Positions 1-8,775 of a stretch of DNA of 64,000 nt are shown piece by piece (position 1 is the first letter of the stretch; the number at the start of each line of letters is the position of its first letter). The stretch is from NCBI RefSeq assembly GCF_004364575.1, contig NZ_SOAG01000015.1, positions 17,602 through 81,601 of the forward strand, read 5' to 3'. The position numbers were made by a program, and so were the translations under genes. This stretch comes from Myroides indicus. GTDB taxonomy: Bacteria; Bacteroidota; Bacteroidia; Flavobacteriales; Flavobacteriaceae. The notes beneath the pieces were generated by a model, which saw only the letters and a program-made list of their open reading frames with translations, searched no databases and had not been told where the DNA came from.

Positions 1-2145
1 CTTTATATTCCGCACATTCACTGTAGTTCGTGTATCTGGATATTGGAAAACCTACAAAAGCTTAATGAAGGAGTTTATCGGGTATTGGTAAACTTTCCCG
101 AAAAAAAAGCGACAATTACTTTTAATTCTGAAAAAACAAATCTTAAAGAAATTGTTTTACTGTTGACTAAAATAGGCTATGAACCTTATATCAGCTTGAG
201 TAATTATGAGGAAAATAAAAAACCTGTAGACCGAAGCTTAATTTATAAAATAGGAGTCGCATTTTTCAGCTTTGGCAATGTAATGATGCTGTCATTTCCC
301 GAATATTTTAATATTGATGATGTCTGGATGGAACAGTATAGAGGCTTTTTTAGATGGTTGATACTGTTGTTGTCTTTGCCTGTTTTTTTCTATTCTGCTT
401 CACCTTATCATATTTCGGCGTGGAAAGGACTTCGTTCTAAAAATTATACCATTGATATCCCTATGTCTCTAGGGGTAATTGTGATGTTTGTCAGAAGCAC
501 TGTCGATATTATCTTTAATCTCGGACCAGGATTTTTTGACAGTATGACCATGTTAGTTTTCTTTATGCTGTTAGGAAAACTTTTTCAGCAGAGAACCTAT
601 AATTTTTTGTCTTTTGAAAGAGATTATAAGTCTTATTTTCCTATTGCTGTTACCAAATTGTCAGATGAAAATAAAGAAGTGTCTGTGCAGGTATATGATG
701 TCCAAAAAGGCGATCGTTTGCTAATCCGAAATCAGGAGCTTATTCCTGTTGATGCTATTTTGATTTCCGACAGGGCATTTATCGATTACAGTTTTGTAAC
801 GGGAGAAGCTGTTCCTGTTGAAAAAAAATCAGGTGATAAGCTTTTTGCAGGGGGCAAGCAAATGGGAGATGTGGTAGAGGTAGAAACAATTAATACTGTA
901 TCGCAAAGCTATCTGACACAGTTATGGAGCAACGATGTTTTTCAGAAAAAAGCCGATTTCAAATATAAAACGATCACAGATAAGATAAGCCACTATTTTA
1001 CGCCCGCTTTACTTGCTATTTCTCTTTTGGCATTTACCGGGTGGGCATTTGTAGATTGGAATATTGCTTTTAATGTGGTTACGGCTATTCTTATTGTTGC
1101 TTGTCCTTGTGCTTTGGCTTTGACTGCCCCGTTTACCTTGGGAAATGCCATTCGGATATTGGGAAGAAAGAAGTTTTATCTCAAAAATGTTACGGTTGTA
1201 GAGCAAATGGTAAAAGTAGATACTATTGTGTTTGACAAAACGGGAACTATAACAACAAGCGCTAATTCAGTTATTCAATATACAGGAGTTGATTTATCAA
1301 AACAGCAACAAGAAGATATTCGAAATATTATTCGGGGATCCAATCACCCTTTAAGCAGAAAACTTTATGATTTTTTATCGTCTAAGATTACTTTAAAACC
1401 TGATTCTTTTGAAGAAATTCCCGGAAAAGGACTAATCGGAATTATAAATGGAAAGCAATATAAAATAGGATCAGCGGAGTTATTGGAGATTAATAAAGAA
1501 AAAGTGTTAAACGAAACGTCAGTGCATATATGTATTGATAAGGAGTATAAAGGAAAATTTGTTTTTAATAATCATTATCGTGAAGGATTAACAGAATTAT
1601 TTTTTAAACTTAAAAAAAATAAATATAAAATTGCTATATTGTCTGGTGATAATAATGGCGAGTTGAAAAAATTAGAGAAAATATTGCCAAAGGGTACGGA
1701 ATTTGTGTTTAATCAAAAACCAGATAAAAAGTTAGAATATATTAAAAATTTACAAGCTAATAATCGAAATGTGATGATGGTAGGTGACGGGTTAAATGAT
1801 GCCGGAGCTTTGGCGCAAAGTAATGTAGGAGTTTCTGTTTCTGAGAATGTAAATGTATTTACTCCGGCAAGCGATGCTATATTGGATGCAGGTGAATTCA
1901 GGTTTTTGGATAGATTTTTAAACTATTCCAAATTATCGATCAAAGTAATAAAAATGAGTTATATGCTGGCGCTTACCTATAATGTAATAGGAATAACGCT
2001 TTCGATATTGAATAAAATGTCGCCATTGGTAGCAGCGATATTAATGCCAATAAGCACATTTTCTATTATTAGTTTTGTTACGGTTATGACTAATTATTAC
2101 GCTAAGAAAACATTGAGCATAAAAGCTAAAAAAAGAGGAACGTGA
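1..2145 (+). CDS. ccoI: Copper-translocating P1B-type ATPase CcoI, 5' end outside window
   Basis: Inner-membrane P-type ATPase that supplies copper for assembly of cbb3 cytochrome oxidase. The frame is open from base 1, and the first visible codons carry a metal-binding CSSC motif (visible residues 8-11). The gene therefore begins upstream, and the TTG at 43 is not its start. Further motifs are TGEAVP (about 266, actuator domain), the CPC metal-transport motif in a membrane helix (about 367), the phosphorylation site DKTGT (about 411) and GDGLND (about 595). Several hydrophobic segments flank them. The Cys-rich N-terminal region usual for flavobacterial CcoI would lie left of the window. Its place directly before ccoS and ccoNO supports CcoI over a general copper exporter. 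Family call is certain; the CcoI assignment rests on context. Confidence 0.95.
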   Translation, partial: LYIPHIHCSSCIWILENLQKLNEGVYRVLVNFPEKKATITFNSEKTNLKEIVLLLTKIGYEPYISLSNYEENKKPVDRSLIYKIGVAFFSFGNVMMLSFPEYFNIDDVWMEQYRGFFRWLILLLSLPVFFYSASPYHISAWKGLRSKNYTIDIPMSLGVIVMFVRSTVDIIFNLGPGFFDSMTMLVFFMLLGKLFQQRTYNFLSFERDYKSYFPIAVTKLSDENKEVSVQVYDVQKGDRLLIRNQELIPVDAILISDRAFIDYSFVTGEAVPVEKKSGDKLFAGGKQMGDVVEVETINTVSQSYLTQLWSNDVFQKKADFKYKTITDKISHYFTPALLAISLLAFTGWAFVDWNIAFNVVTAILIVACPCALALTAPFTLGNAIRILGRKKFYLKNVTVVEQMVKVDTIVFDKTGTITTSANSVIQYTGVDLSKQQQEDIRNIIRGSNHPLSRKLYDFLSSKITLKPDSFEEIPGKGLIGIINGKQYKIGSAELLEINKEKVLNETSVHICIDKEYKGKFVFNNHYREGLTELFFKLKKNKYKIAILSGDNNGELKKLEKILPKGTEFVFNQKPDKKLEYIKNLQANNRNVMMVGDGLNDAGALAQSNVGVSVSENVNVFTPASDAILDAGEFRFLDRFLNYSKLSIKVIKMSYMLALTYNVIGITLSILNKMSPLVAAILMPISTFSIISFVTVMTNYYAKKTLSIKAKKRGT

Positions 2146-2192
2146 CAAATATCATGTTTTAAGACAGGACAAGGTATTAATTTTGACATATA

Positions 2193-2227
2193 ATTAGGTA
2201 TTAGGTATTAGGTATTAGGTATTAGGT
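2193..2227 (+). repeat. Five perfect tandem ATTAGGT heptamers abutting the ccoS start
   Basis: Bases 2193-2227 are five exact copies of ATTAGGT, and the ATG of ccoS follows at once. The array fills the position where a leader or ribosome-binding region would lie, between ccoI (ends 2145) and ccoS. The unit is 7 bp, so a change in copy number would alter spacing upstream of ccoS without touching its frame. No similar array was seen elsewhere in the window. Confidence 0.95.
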
Positions 2228-2437
2228 ATGAGTGTTATTTATTTATTAATCAGTATCAGCGTATTCGTAGCTGGACTATTCCTGTATTTTTTTATTAAGT
2301 CTGTCAAAAGCGGTCAATTTGATGATGCTTATACACCCTCAGTGCGTGTACTGTTTGACGATGAAGTAAAAAAAGATTTACAGCCATCCCAAAAGAAATC
2401 GAAAAAAGAAGAAACATTTAAAGAAAATCAAATATAA
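2228..2437 (+). CDS. ccoS: cbb3-type oxidase assembly protein CcoS
   Basis: Small membrane protein of 69 residues required for cofactor insertion into cbb3 oxidase. It has one N-terminal membrane segment (about residues 3-23), then the family signature in which a Lys-Ser-Gly-Gln-Phe-Asp-Asp stretch follows the helix. The tail is charged and Lys-rich. Length and position between ccoI and ccoNO fit the CcoS/FixS family. The ATG directly follows a heptamer array, so no ordinary ribosome-binding site is visible. ccoNO begins 6 bases after its stop, indicating cotranscription. Confidence 0.92.
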   Translation: MSVIYLLISISVFVAGLFLYFFIKSVKSGQFDDAYTPSVRVLFDDEVKKDLQPSQKKSKKEETFKENQI

Positions 2438-2443
2438 ACAAGT

Positions 2444-4627
2444 ATGGAAGTGCAACAATTTTATTATGACAACAAAGTTGTAAAGAAGTTTCTTTATGCG
2501 ACTATCTTTTTTGGCGCAGTAGGGATGCTGGTAGGTTTATTGTTGGCAGTGATGTTTATATTCCCTAACCTGACTGACGGTATTTCGTGGTTAAGTTTTG
2601 GAAGATTACGTCCGCTGCATACAAACGCCGTTATCTTTGCTTTTGTAGGAAACGCTATCTTTGCAGGTATTTACTACTCTTTACAGAGACTGTGTAAAGC
2701 CAGAATGTACAGTGATGTTTTAAGTAATATTCACTTTTACGGCTGGCAGCTAATCTTAATCGGTGCAGTAATTACGCTCCCTTTAGGGTTTACATCTTCA
2801 AAAGAATATGCTGAATTAGAATGGCCTATTGATATTGCCATTGCCATTGTCTGGGTTGTTTTTGGTATTAATATGATAATGACAATTATCAAGCGAAGAG
2901 AAAGACATATATATGTAGCAATCTGGTTCTACTTAGCAACTTTCGTGACCGTAGCGGTATTACATATATTTAATTCGCTGGAATTGCCTGTCAGTGCCTT
3001 TAAATCATATTCAGTGTATGCAGGAGTTCAGGATGCACTGGTGCAGTGGTGGTACGGACATAATGCCGTGGCGTTTTTTCTTACAACACCTTTTTTAGGG
3101 CTGATGTACTATTACCTGCCAAAAGCAGCTAACAGACCTGTATATTCTTACAGATTGTCTATCATTCACTTTTGGTCTTTAATCTTCTTATATATTTGGG
3201 CAGGTCCGCACCATTTGTTGTATTCCGCACTTCCGGAATGGGCACAAAATTTAGGAGTTGTATTCTCCGTAATGTTGATTGCACCCTCTTGGGGAGGTAT
3301 GATTAACGGATTATTGACCTTGAGAGGAGTTTGGGATAAAGTAAGAGTTGACCCAGTTTTAAAATTCTTTGTAGTAGGTATTACAGGATACGGAATGGCT
3401 ACGTTTGAAGGTCCAATGTTATCTCTTAAAAATGTGAATGCTATTGCCCATTATACAGACTGGATTGTGGCACACGTACACGTTGGAGCACTAGCGTGGA
3501 ATGGGTTTATGACTTTTGGAATGATCTATTGGCTAATTCCGCGAATGGTAAAAACAGAAATGTATTCAAGAGCTTTGGCTGGATTCCATTTTTGGATCGG
3601 TACGCTGGGAATCATTCTATATACAATCCCGTTATATGTTGCAGGGTTCTCTCAGCATTTGATGTGGAAAGATTTTAATCCGGACGGAACATTGAAATAC
3701 GGAAACTTTCTTGAAACAGTAACAGCTATTATGCCGATGTATGCCATGAGAGCTATTGGAGGGACGCTTTATTTAGTGGGAGTTTTTGTTCTGATTTACA
3801 ACGTGTATAAAACGGTAAAAGCAGGAAAAGCTGTTGAAGATGAATTGGCAGAAGCACCCGCATTGACAAGAATTTCTACCGGAAGATTAAAAGGAGAAGG
3901 ATGGCATACCTGGTTAGAAAGAAGACCGGTTCAGTTTACAATATTGACAACAATAGCTATTTTAATTGGTGGAGTAGTTCAGATTATTCCGACCATCTTT
4001 GTAAAATCAAATATTCCAACAATTACCAGTATAAAACCTTATACACCGCTTGAATTGGAAGGGAGAGATTTATATATCAGAGAAGGGTGTGTGGGCTGTC
4101 ATTCGCAAATGATCCGTCCTTTCCGTTCAGAAGTTGAGCGCTATGGAGAGTATTCAAAATCAGGAGAATATGTATATGACCATCCTTTCTTGTGGGGATC
4201 AAAAAGAACAGGACCGGATTTAATGCGCGTTGGAGGAAAATATTCAGACAACTGGCATTACAATCACATGTACGATCCTCAATCTACATCTCCAAATTCT
4301 ATTATGCCGGGATATAAATGGATGTTTGCGAACAAAGCAGCTGATTATTCTAACATAGAAAAGAAAATGGAAGTGATGAGAACCTTAGGCGTTCCATACA
4401 CAGACGAAGATATTGCTCAAGCAAGAGAAACAATGAAAGAACAGGCTGAGCAGATTGCTATTAATTTAGAAAATGATCCTGACTATGTGAAATCTTATGA
4501 GGATAGTCAAAAAAGAGCTCAGGTCAAAGGTGAAGAGTTTGTTCCGATGAGCGATCGCGAGATAGTAGCTTTAATAGCTTACTTACAAAGGTTAGGTACA
4601 GATATTAAAGAAAGAGTAGAAGAATAA
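2444..4627 (+). CDS. ccoNO: cbb3-type cytochrome c oxidase, fused subunits I and II (CcoNO)
   Basis: Catalytic core of the high-affinity terminal oxidase, 727 residues, a fusion of CcoN and CcoO. The CcoN part (about 1-480) is polytopic and has the heme/CuB histidines: HTN at about 59, the WWYGHN motif (His about 206), a His-His pair after GP (about 256) and HVHVG (about 344-346). The CcoO part begins after a further membrane segment (about 500-525) and carries one heme c site, CVGCHS (Cys549, Cys552, His553), with a likely Met ligand in a later IMPGY motif. Separate CcoN and CcoO genes are usual in Proteobacteria; the fusion is common in Bacteroidota. It lies in a tight operon with ccoS, ccoQ and ccoP. 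Confidence 0.97.
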   Translation: MEVQQFYYDNKVVKKFLYATIFFGAVGMLVGLLLAVMFIFPNLTDGISWLSFGRLRPLHTNAVIFAFVGNAIFAGIYYSLQRLCKARMYSDVLSNIHFYGWQLILIGAVITLPLGFTSSKEYAELEWPIDIAIAIVWVVFGINMIMTIIKRRERHIYVAIWFYLATFVTVAVLHIFNSLELPVSAFKSYSVYAGVQDALVQWWYGHNAVAFFLTTPFLGLMYYYLPKAANRPVYSYRLSIIHFWSLIFLYIWAGPHHLLYSALPEWAQNLGVVFSVMLIAPSWGGMINGLLTLRGVWDKVRVDPVLKFFVVGITGYGMATFEGPMLSLKNVNAIAHYTDWIVAHVHVGALAWNGFMTFGMIYWLIPRMVKTEMYSRALAGFHFWIGTLGIILYTIPLYVAGFSQHLMWKDFNPDGTLKYGNFLETVTAIMPMYAMRAIGGTLYLVGVFVLIYNVYKTVKAGKAVEDELAEAPALTRISTGRLKGEGWHTWLERRPVQFTILTTIAILIGGVVQIIPTIFVKSNIPTITSIKPYTPLELEGRDLYIREGCVGCHSQMIRPFRSEVERYGEYSKSGEYVYDHPFLWGSKRTGPDLMRVGGKYSDNWHYNHMYDPQSTSPNSIMPGYKWMFANKAADYSNIEKKMEVMRTLGVPYTDEDIAQARETMKEQAEQIAINLENDPDYVKSYEDSQKRAQVKGEEFVPMSDREIVALIAYLQRLGTDIKERVEE

Positions 4628-4640
4628 CATTAAAAGCTAA

Positions 4641-4853
4641 ATGATTATGCTGAAGTTTATAAAACATACCATGGATACAATAGGAGGAATTGAAATATAC
4701 CCTATTATATCGCTGCTTATATTCTTTACTTTTTTTGTGTTGCTTTTTATATGGGTTGCTACTTATAAAAAAGAAACTATAAAAGAATTGAGTAATATGC
4801 CTTTTATGGATGATGAAAAGCAAATTATTGATACAAAATCCGAAAAATTATGA
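4641..4853 (+). CDS. ccoQ: cbb3-type oxidase subunit CcoQ
   Basis: Small one-span membrane protein of 70 residues with a hydrophobic helix at about 20-42 and a charged tail containing Lys-Lys-Glu and an NMPFMDDE stretch typical of flavobacterial CcoQ. In cbb3 oxidases CcoQ stabilises the complex. A second ATG two codons in (4647) is an equally possible start. Its stop overlaps the start of ccoP in an ATGA arrangement (4850-4853), which suggests translational coupling. Confidence 0.85.
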   Translation: MIMLKFIKHTMDTIGGIEIYPIISLLIFFTFFVLLFIWVATYKKETIKELSNMPFMDDEKQIIDTKSEKL

Positions 4854-5791
4854 AAAAGTTTTTTCCAGTATATGTAAGAGTTCCTTTGTTATTCGGGCTG
4901 TTCTTTGCAATTATAGAATGGCTGGGAGGAGGAACATTGAGTGAGCCAGCTTTTATGAAGCATCCGATGCTGATAGTATTGTTTGCCTTGTTTTTATTTG
5001 CATTAATTGCCGTTGAGGTAGTATCTGCAGCAACAAATAAAGTTTTGGACAGATTGATGACTTCGGAAGAGCGAGCCGAAAAAGAACGTTTGGCAGCCAT
5101 TCCGTTTACAGAATCTCCTTGGGTTAAGAAGCTGTTGAAAAAACTGACTCGTTCTAAAGCAATTGAAGAGGAAAAAGAGTTGTTGATGGAGCATGATTAT
5201 GACGGAATTAAAGAGTTGGACAATGAATTGCCGCCTTGGTGGGTAGGATTGTTTTATGCAACTATAATATTCTCTGTAATCTATTTGTTGAGATATCATG
5301 TATTTGAGGGAGACAATCAGATAGTTGAATTTGAAAAAGCAATGGCAGAAGCTAAAGAGCAGGTAGAAGCCTACAAAAAAAATGCTCCTGATATGTTAAC
5401 GGCAGAACAAGCAAGATATTTAACAGATGCAGGAGATTTGGCAGCTGGTAAGCAGCTTTTTGACACCAATTGCGCGGTATGTCACAGAACAGATGGCGGA
5501 GGATCAATTGGACCTAATCTAACGGATGACCATTGGATTCTGGGAGGCGGAGTAAAAAATATATTTAATACCATTGCAGAAGGAGGTCGTCCGGGAAAAG
5601 GAATGGTACCTTGGAAAACAACGTTTAAGCCAGCGGAAATTGAAAAACTTACATCTTATGTAATTTCTTTAAACGGTACCACACCGGTAGAGCCAAAAGC
5701 GGCAGAAGGAGATATTGTTTGGTCAAAAGCGGAATTAGAAGATGCTGAAGGAACAGACGAGATGGATGCGGATGCAACAGAACAAGAGTAA
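4850..5791 (+). CDS. ccoP: cbb3-type oxidase subunit III, mono-heme CcoP
   Basis: Membrane-anchored cytochrome c subunit that passes electrons to CcoO and CcoN, 313 residues. Two N-terminal hydrophobic segments (about 8-22 and 40-60) precede a FixP-type region with an LPPWW motif and a further helix (about 125-145). The C-terminal cytochrome domain has a single heme site, CAVCH (Cys208, Cys211, His212), and a GKGMVPW stretch with the probable Met ligand. Proteobacterial CcoP normally has two heme sites; only one is present here, as in other Bacteroidota. The Glu/Asp-rich C-terminal tail is unstructured in appearance. The 196 bp that follow hold a repeat element before ccoG. Confidence 0.95.
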   Translation: MKKFFPVYVRVPLLFGLFFAIIEWLGGGTLSEPAFMKHPMLIVLFALFLFALIAVEVVSAATNKVLDRLMTSEERAEKERLAAIPFTESPWVKKLLKKLTRSKAIEEEKELLMEHDYDGIKELDNELPPWWVGLFYATIIFSVIYLLRYHVFEGDNQIVEFEKAMAEAKEQVEAYKKNAPDMLTAEQARYLTDAGDLAAGKQLFDTNCAVCHRTDGGGSIGPNLTDDHWILGGGVKNIFNTIAEGGRPGKGMVPWKTTFKPAEIEKLTSYVISLNGTTPVEPKAAEGDIVWSKAELEDAEGTDEMDADATEQE

Positions 5792-5812
5792 TGTTACTCG
5801 CAAAAAGGTTTT

Positions 5813-5832
5813 AAAAAAGGGAAAAGCCTTTT
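5813..5832 (+). terminator. Weak terminator-like stem after ccoP
   Basis: A short AAAAAAGG / CCTTTT stem lies 21 bases after the ccoP stop. It is short and lacks a long T tract, so it may only attenuate transcription into ccoG. Confidence 0.3.
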
Positions 5833-5853
5833 ATAAAACTAAACTATAAATAT

Positions 5854-5966
5854 AAAAAGCTGTCTAAATGTAATTGTTATAACAGAATGAAAAGGAGTCT
5901 TGTAATTTACCTAATAATCATTCGATGTGATATTTTATTTAACAAAAAACACTTTAGACGGCTTTT
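5854..5966. repeat. 113-bp element with imperfect inverted ends between ccoP and ccoG
   Basis: The left arm (5854-5870, AAAAAGCTGTCTAAATG) matches the reverse complement of the right arm (5949-5966) except for one substitution and one extra base. The interior has smaller inverted pieces (GAATGA at 5885, TCATTC at 5918). Ends reading GCTGTCTAAA resemble terminal repeats of several insertion sequences. The element may be a MITE or IS remnant, or an RNA stem between ccoP and ccoG. No clear target-site duplication was seen. Confidence 0.6.
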
Positions 5967-5987
5967 ATTCTCAAAATAATTTGTTTT

Positions 5988-7409
5988 ATGTCGGCAATAA
6001 AAGATGAGAGTTTTAGAGATTCAATAGGAACTATTGATAAAGAAGGAAAGAGAGCATGGGTTTTTCCTAAAAAGCCCTCAGGTTCATTTTATAATAAAAG
6101 AAAAATAGTTAGCTATTTATTGATTGTTTTTTTAATAGCGGCTCCTTTTATTAAAGTAAACGGAAATCAATTTTTACTATTTAATGTAATTGACAGGAAG
6201 TTTAATGTTTTTGGATTTCCATTTTGGCCTCAGGATTTTTATCTTGTGGTTATTTCGATGATTATCGGAGTAGTTTTTGTAACTTTATTTACTGTTTCTT
6301 TTGGACGTATTTTTTGTGGTTGGATTTGTCCGCAAACCATTTTTATGGAAATGGTTTTTAGACGTATTGAGTACTGGATAGACGGAGACAGAGGAGCACA
6401 GATAAGACTGAGGAAACAAAAATGGAATGCAGAAAAAATAAGAAAAAGAGGATTAAAGTGGTTTATATTTTTTGTGATTTCTTTTCTCATCGCCAATGTG
6501 TTTTTGGCTTATATAGTAGGAAGTGATGCTGTTTTTCAAATGATGAAAGACGGACCGGGAAATCATATCGGAAATTTCTTTGGTCTGCTAATTTTTACAG
6601 GAGTATTTTATTTTGTTTTCACTTGGTTTAGAGAACAAGTATGTATAATAGCTTGTCCGTATGGGCGCTTGCAAGGTGTTTTATTAGATGATAAGTCTAT
6701 TATAGTTGCCTATGATCACGTGCGGGGAGAGGGAGAAAAAGGAAGAGCAAAGTTTAAAAAAGGACAAGATAGAACAGAATTAGGGATAGGAGATTGTATT
6801 GATTGCAGGCAGTGTGTAAATGTTTGCCCTACCGGAATTGATATTAGAAATGGTACGCAGTTGGAATGTGTTAACTGTACTGCTTGCATTGATGAATGTG
6901 ATCACATTATGGATAGCGTAGGTTTCCCAAGAGGATTAATAAGATACGCTTCAGAATCTGAGATTACAGAGAAAAAGAAATTTAAATTTACAGCTCGCCA
7001 AAAAGGATATACAGCGGTTTTAAGTATCCTAATACTTTTGCTAATAGGACTTTTGTTTCTTAGAACAGATGTAGAAGCGACTATATTGAGAGTGGCAGGA
7101 CAAACTTATCAGCATAAAGGAGATAATATAAGTAATATATATACCTTTAAAGTAGTTAATAAAACAACTAAAGACTTTGATGATATTCATTTTGAATTAG
7201 AATCTCCTGAAAAAGGCGACATTATTTTGGTAGGAAAGGATATGATTAAAGTAGATAAAGAAGGATATTCAGAAGGAACTTTATTTGTAGAGATACCACA
7301 GTATCTATTGGAAAGCCATAGAACCAAAATAAAAATTAAGGTATATGACGGGGAAAAACTAATACAGACAACCTCTACTAATTTTTTAGGTCCGAGAACA
7401 TTAGATTAA
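5988..7409 (+). CDS. ccoG: Cytochrome c oxidase accessory protein CcoG (FixG), ferredoxin-like membrane protein
   Basis: Polytopic iron-sulfur protein of 473 residues involved in copper handling (Cu(II) reduction) during cbb3 maturation. Visible are membrane segments at about 40-58, 85-105, 160-180 and 200-215, the CGWICPQ motif near 110, a CIIACPYG motif near 220, and two 4Fe-4S ferredoxin clusters of the CxxCxxCxxxCP kind near 270-281 and 294-305. Another helix at about 340-360 leads to a C-terminal Ig-like FixG domain. It is followed 18 bases later by ccoH. Length and all cysteine motifs are as expected. Confidence 0.96.
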   Translation: MSAIKDESFRDSIGTIDKEGKRAWVFPKKPSGSFYNKRKIVSYLLIVFLIAAPFIKVNGNQFLLFNVIDRKFNVFGFPFWPQDFYLVVISMIIGVVFVTLFTVSFGRIFCGWICPQTIFMEMVFRRIEYWIDGDRGAQIRLRKQKWNAEKIRKRGLKWFIFFVISFLIANVFLAYIVGSDAVFQMMKDGPGNHIGNFFGLLIFTGVFYFVFTWFREQVCIIACPYGRLQGVLLDDKSIIVAYDHVRGEGEKGRAKFKKGQDRTELGIGDCIDCRQCVNVCPTGIDIRNGTQLECVNCTACIDECDHIMDSVGFPRGLIRYASESEITEKKKFKFTARQKGYTAVLSILILLLIGLLFLRTDVEATILRVAGQTYQHKGDNISNIYTFKVVNKTTKDFDDIHFELESPEKGDIILVGKDMIKVDKEGYSEGTLFVEIPQYLLESHRTKIKIKVYDGEKLIQTTSTNFLGPRTLD

Positions 7410-7427
7410 CTCTAAAATAAATAAGAT

Positions 7428-7877
7428 ATGAAATTTAATTTTGGAACAGGTATCGTAATTGCAATGGCACTATTTATGATTTTTATTTTGCAATACGTCA
7501 TAAGAGTGCAAGTGGATACAAGATATGATAATGAATTAGTGACAGAGAATTATTATCAACAAGAAATTGAGGTAGACGGGAGGCATGATAGAGAAGTTAG
7601 TGCTTTAAAACTCAGTAAACCTTTAAATATTGAAAGTACATCAGAAGGAATAAGAATATCTTTTCCCGATAATTTTGACTATACTAAAATAAATGGAAAA
7701 ATATCCCTATACAGACCATCTAACCAGAGATTAGACTTTGACAAAGCTATATCATTGTCTTCTTCCAATTTGCTCATACCTAAATCAGCGCTGGTAGATG
7801 GTCGTTGGGATATTGCTATAGAATGGTCGTACGAAGATAAAGAATATAGAAACACGGAGCAACTTACAGTAAAATAA
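7428..7877 (+). CDS. ccoH: FixH/CcoH family protein
   Basis: Membrane-anchored protein of 149 residues with one N-terminal helix (about 7-25) and a beta-rich periplasmic domain. FixH/CcoH proteins are needed for cbb3 oxidase maturation. Family features are the conserved run after the helix containing a Tyr-Tyr-containing ENYYQQ stretch, and a C-terminal DGRWDIAIEW segment. It sits 18 bases after ccoG and 7 bases before the TauE/SafE-like gene, so it is cotranscribed with both. Confidence 0.88.
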   Translation: MKFNFGTGIVIAMALFMIFILQYVIRVQVDTRYDNELVTENYYQQEIEVDGRHDREVSALKLSKPLNIESTSEGIRISFPDNFDYTKINGKISLYRPSNQRLDFDKAISLSSSNLLIPKSALVDGRWDIAIEWSYEDKEYRNTEQLTVK

Positions 7878-7884
7878 TCAGGGT

Positions 7885-8580
7885 TTGGTAACAGCAATTA
7901 TTTTAGGGTTAATCAGCAGCTTGCATTGTATCGGGATGTGTGGTCCTATTGCAATGATGCTGCCTGTCAGCCAAAAAAATGCTTCAAAAAAAGTCATGCA
8001 GATATTTGCCTATCATATAGGAAGAATATCTGCATATTCTATTTTAGGGTTTGTTTTCGGTATTTTTGGGAAAGGATTTTTTTTAGCCGGACTTCAACAG
8101 CAATTATCAATAATAGCAGGTTTTTTAATGATTCTTTTTGTACTTATTCCACAAAATAAACTGGGGGAACTTAATTTTTTGCAACCATTTTATAAAGTTG
8201 TTACTAAACTCAAACAAAAGCTTGGAAGTCAATTTAAAAAACAAAGCTTTAGATCTCTTTATCTCATAGGTTTTTTTAACGGATTTCTGCCTTGCGGAAT
8301 GGTTTATGTAGCTCTATTTGGAGCCTTAGCAACACAAAGCGTTTTTTTAGGCATGCTGTATATGATTTTGTTTGGCATAGGAACAATTCCGCTGATGAGT
8401 TCTGTTGTATATATACGAAATTTATTTTCAGAAAAGGCAAGATCTAACATTATGCGGTATTATCCTTTTGTTATTGTTTTATTCGGAATGATGTTTATAA
8501 TTAGAGGATTAGGATTGGATATTCCATTTCTCTCTCCGAATACTTTAAATCTTTTTGTTAGAGGAGAGGCAATATGTTGA
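7885..8580 (+). CDS. TauE/SafE-like membrane protein of the cbb3 cluster
   Basis: Polytopic membrane protein of 231 residues. A HCIGMCGP motif close to the N terminus (about 14-21) and a second GFLPCGMVY motif (about 132) mark the urease accessory UreH-like/DsbD-like branch of the TauE/SafE superfamily often found with cco genes and implicated in copper supply. The start is TTG at 7885, seven bases after the ccoH stop; no ATG gives a full first helix. It is the last gene of the oxidase cluster and is followed by a strong terminator. The transported substrate is not shown by the sequence. Confidence 0.8.
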   Translation: MVTAIILGLISSLHCIGMCGPIAMMLPVSQKNASKKVMQIFAYHIGRISAYSILGFVFGIFGKGFFLAGLQQQLSIIAGFLMILFVLIPQNKLGELNFLQPFYKVVTKLKQKLGSQFKKQSFRSLYLIGFFNGFLPCGMVYVALFGALATQSVFLGMLYMILFGIGTIPLMSSVVYIRNLFSEKARSNIMRYYPFVIVLFGMMFIIRGLGLDIPFLSPNTLNLFVRGEAIC

Positions 8581-8646
8581 TTATTTTCTTTTAAAAATGT
8601 GACTTTTACCCTTTGGTGTTGTCTCAATATCAAACAAACAATTTTA

Positions 8647-8665
8647 AAGACAGTTTCTCTGTCTT
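8647..8665. other. Perfect 7-bp stem-loop after the cco cluster
   Basis: AAGACAG (8647-8653) and CTGTCTT (8659-8665) form a stem with a 5-base loop. It is followed by an A run on the plus strand, so it is not a standard terminator for the cco transcript. Role unknown. Confidence 0.5.
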
Positions 8666-8744
8666 AAAAAATGCTATGAAAAAGAAGGTTTGTTGAAAGG
8701 TGTTTTACTATTAAATATTTCAATATTTAATGGTGTTAATGTAG

Positions 8745-8771
8745 AAAGAGAACAAAAGTTGTTCTCTTTTT
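8745..8771 (+). terminator. Rho-independent terminator after the cco cluster
   Basis: AAAGAGAACAA pairs with TTGTTCTCTTT around a 3-base loop and runs into T-rich sequence. It lies between two convergent transcripts, the cco cluster on the plus strand and bshC on the minus strand. The T tract favours the plus strand. Confidence 0.85.
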
Positions 8772-8775
8772 GTTA

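Noticed and set aside
43..45. TTG as the start of ccoI
   Set aside because: The frame continues to base 1 and holds the CSSC metal-binding motif upstream of this codon.
2193..2227. Heptamer array as a CRISPR remnant
   Set aside because: Units are 7 bp with no spacers and no cas genes nearby.
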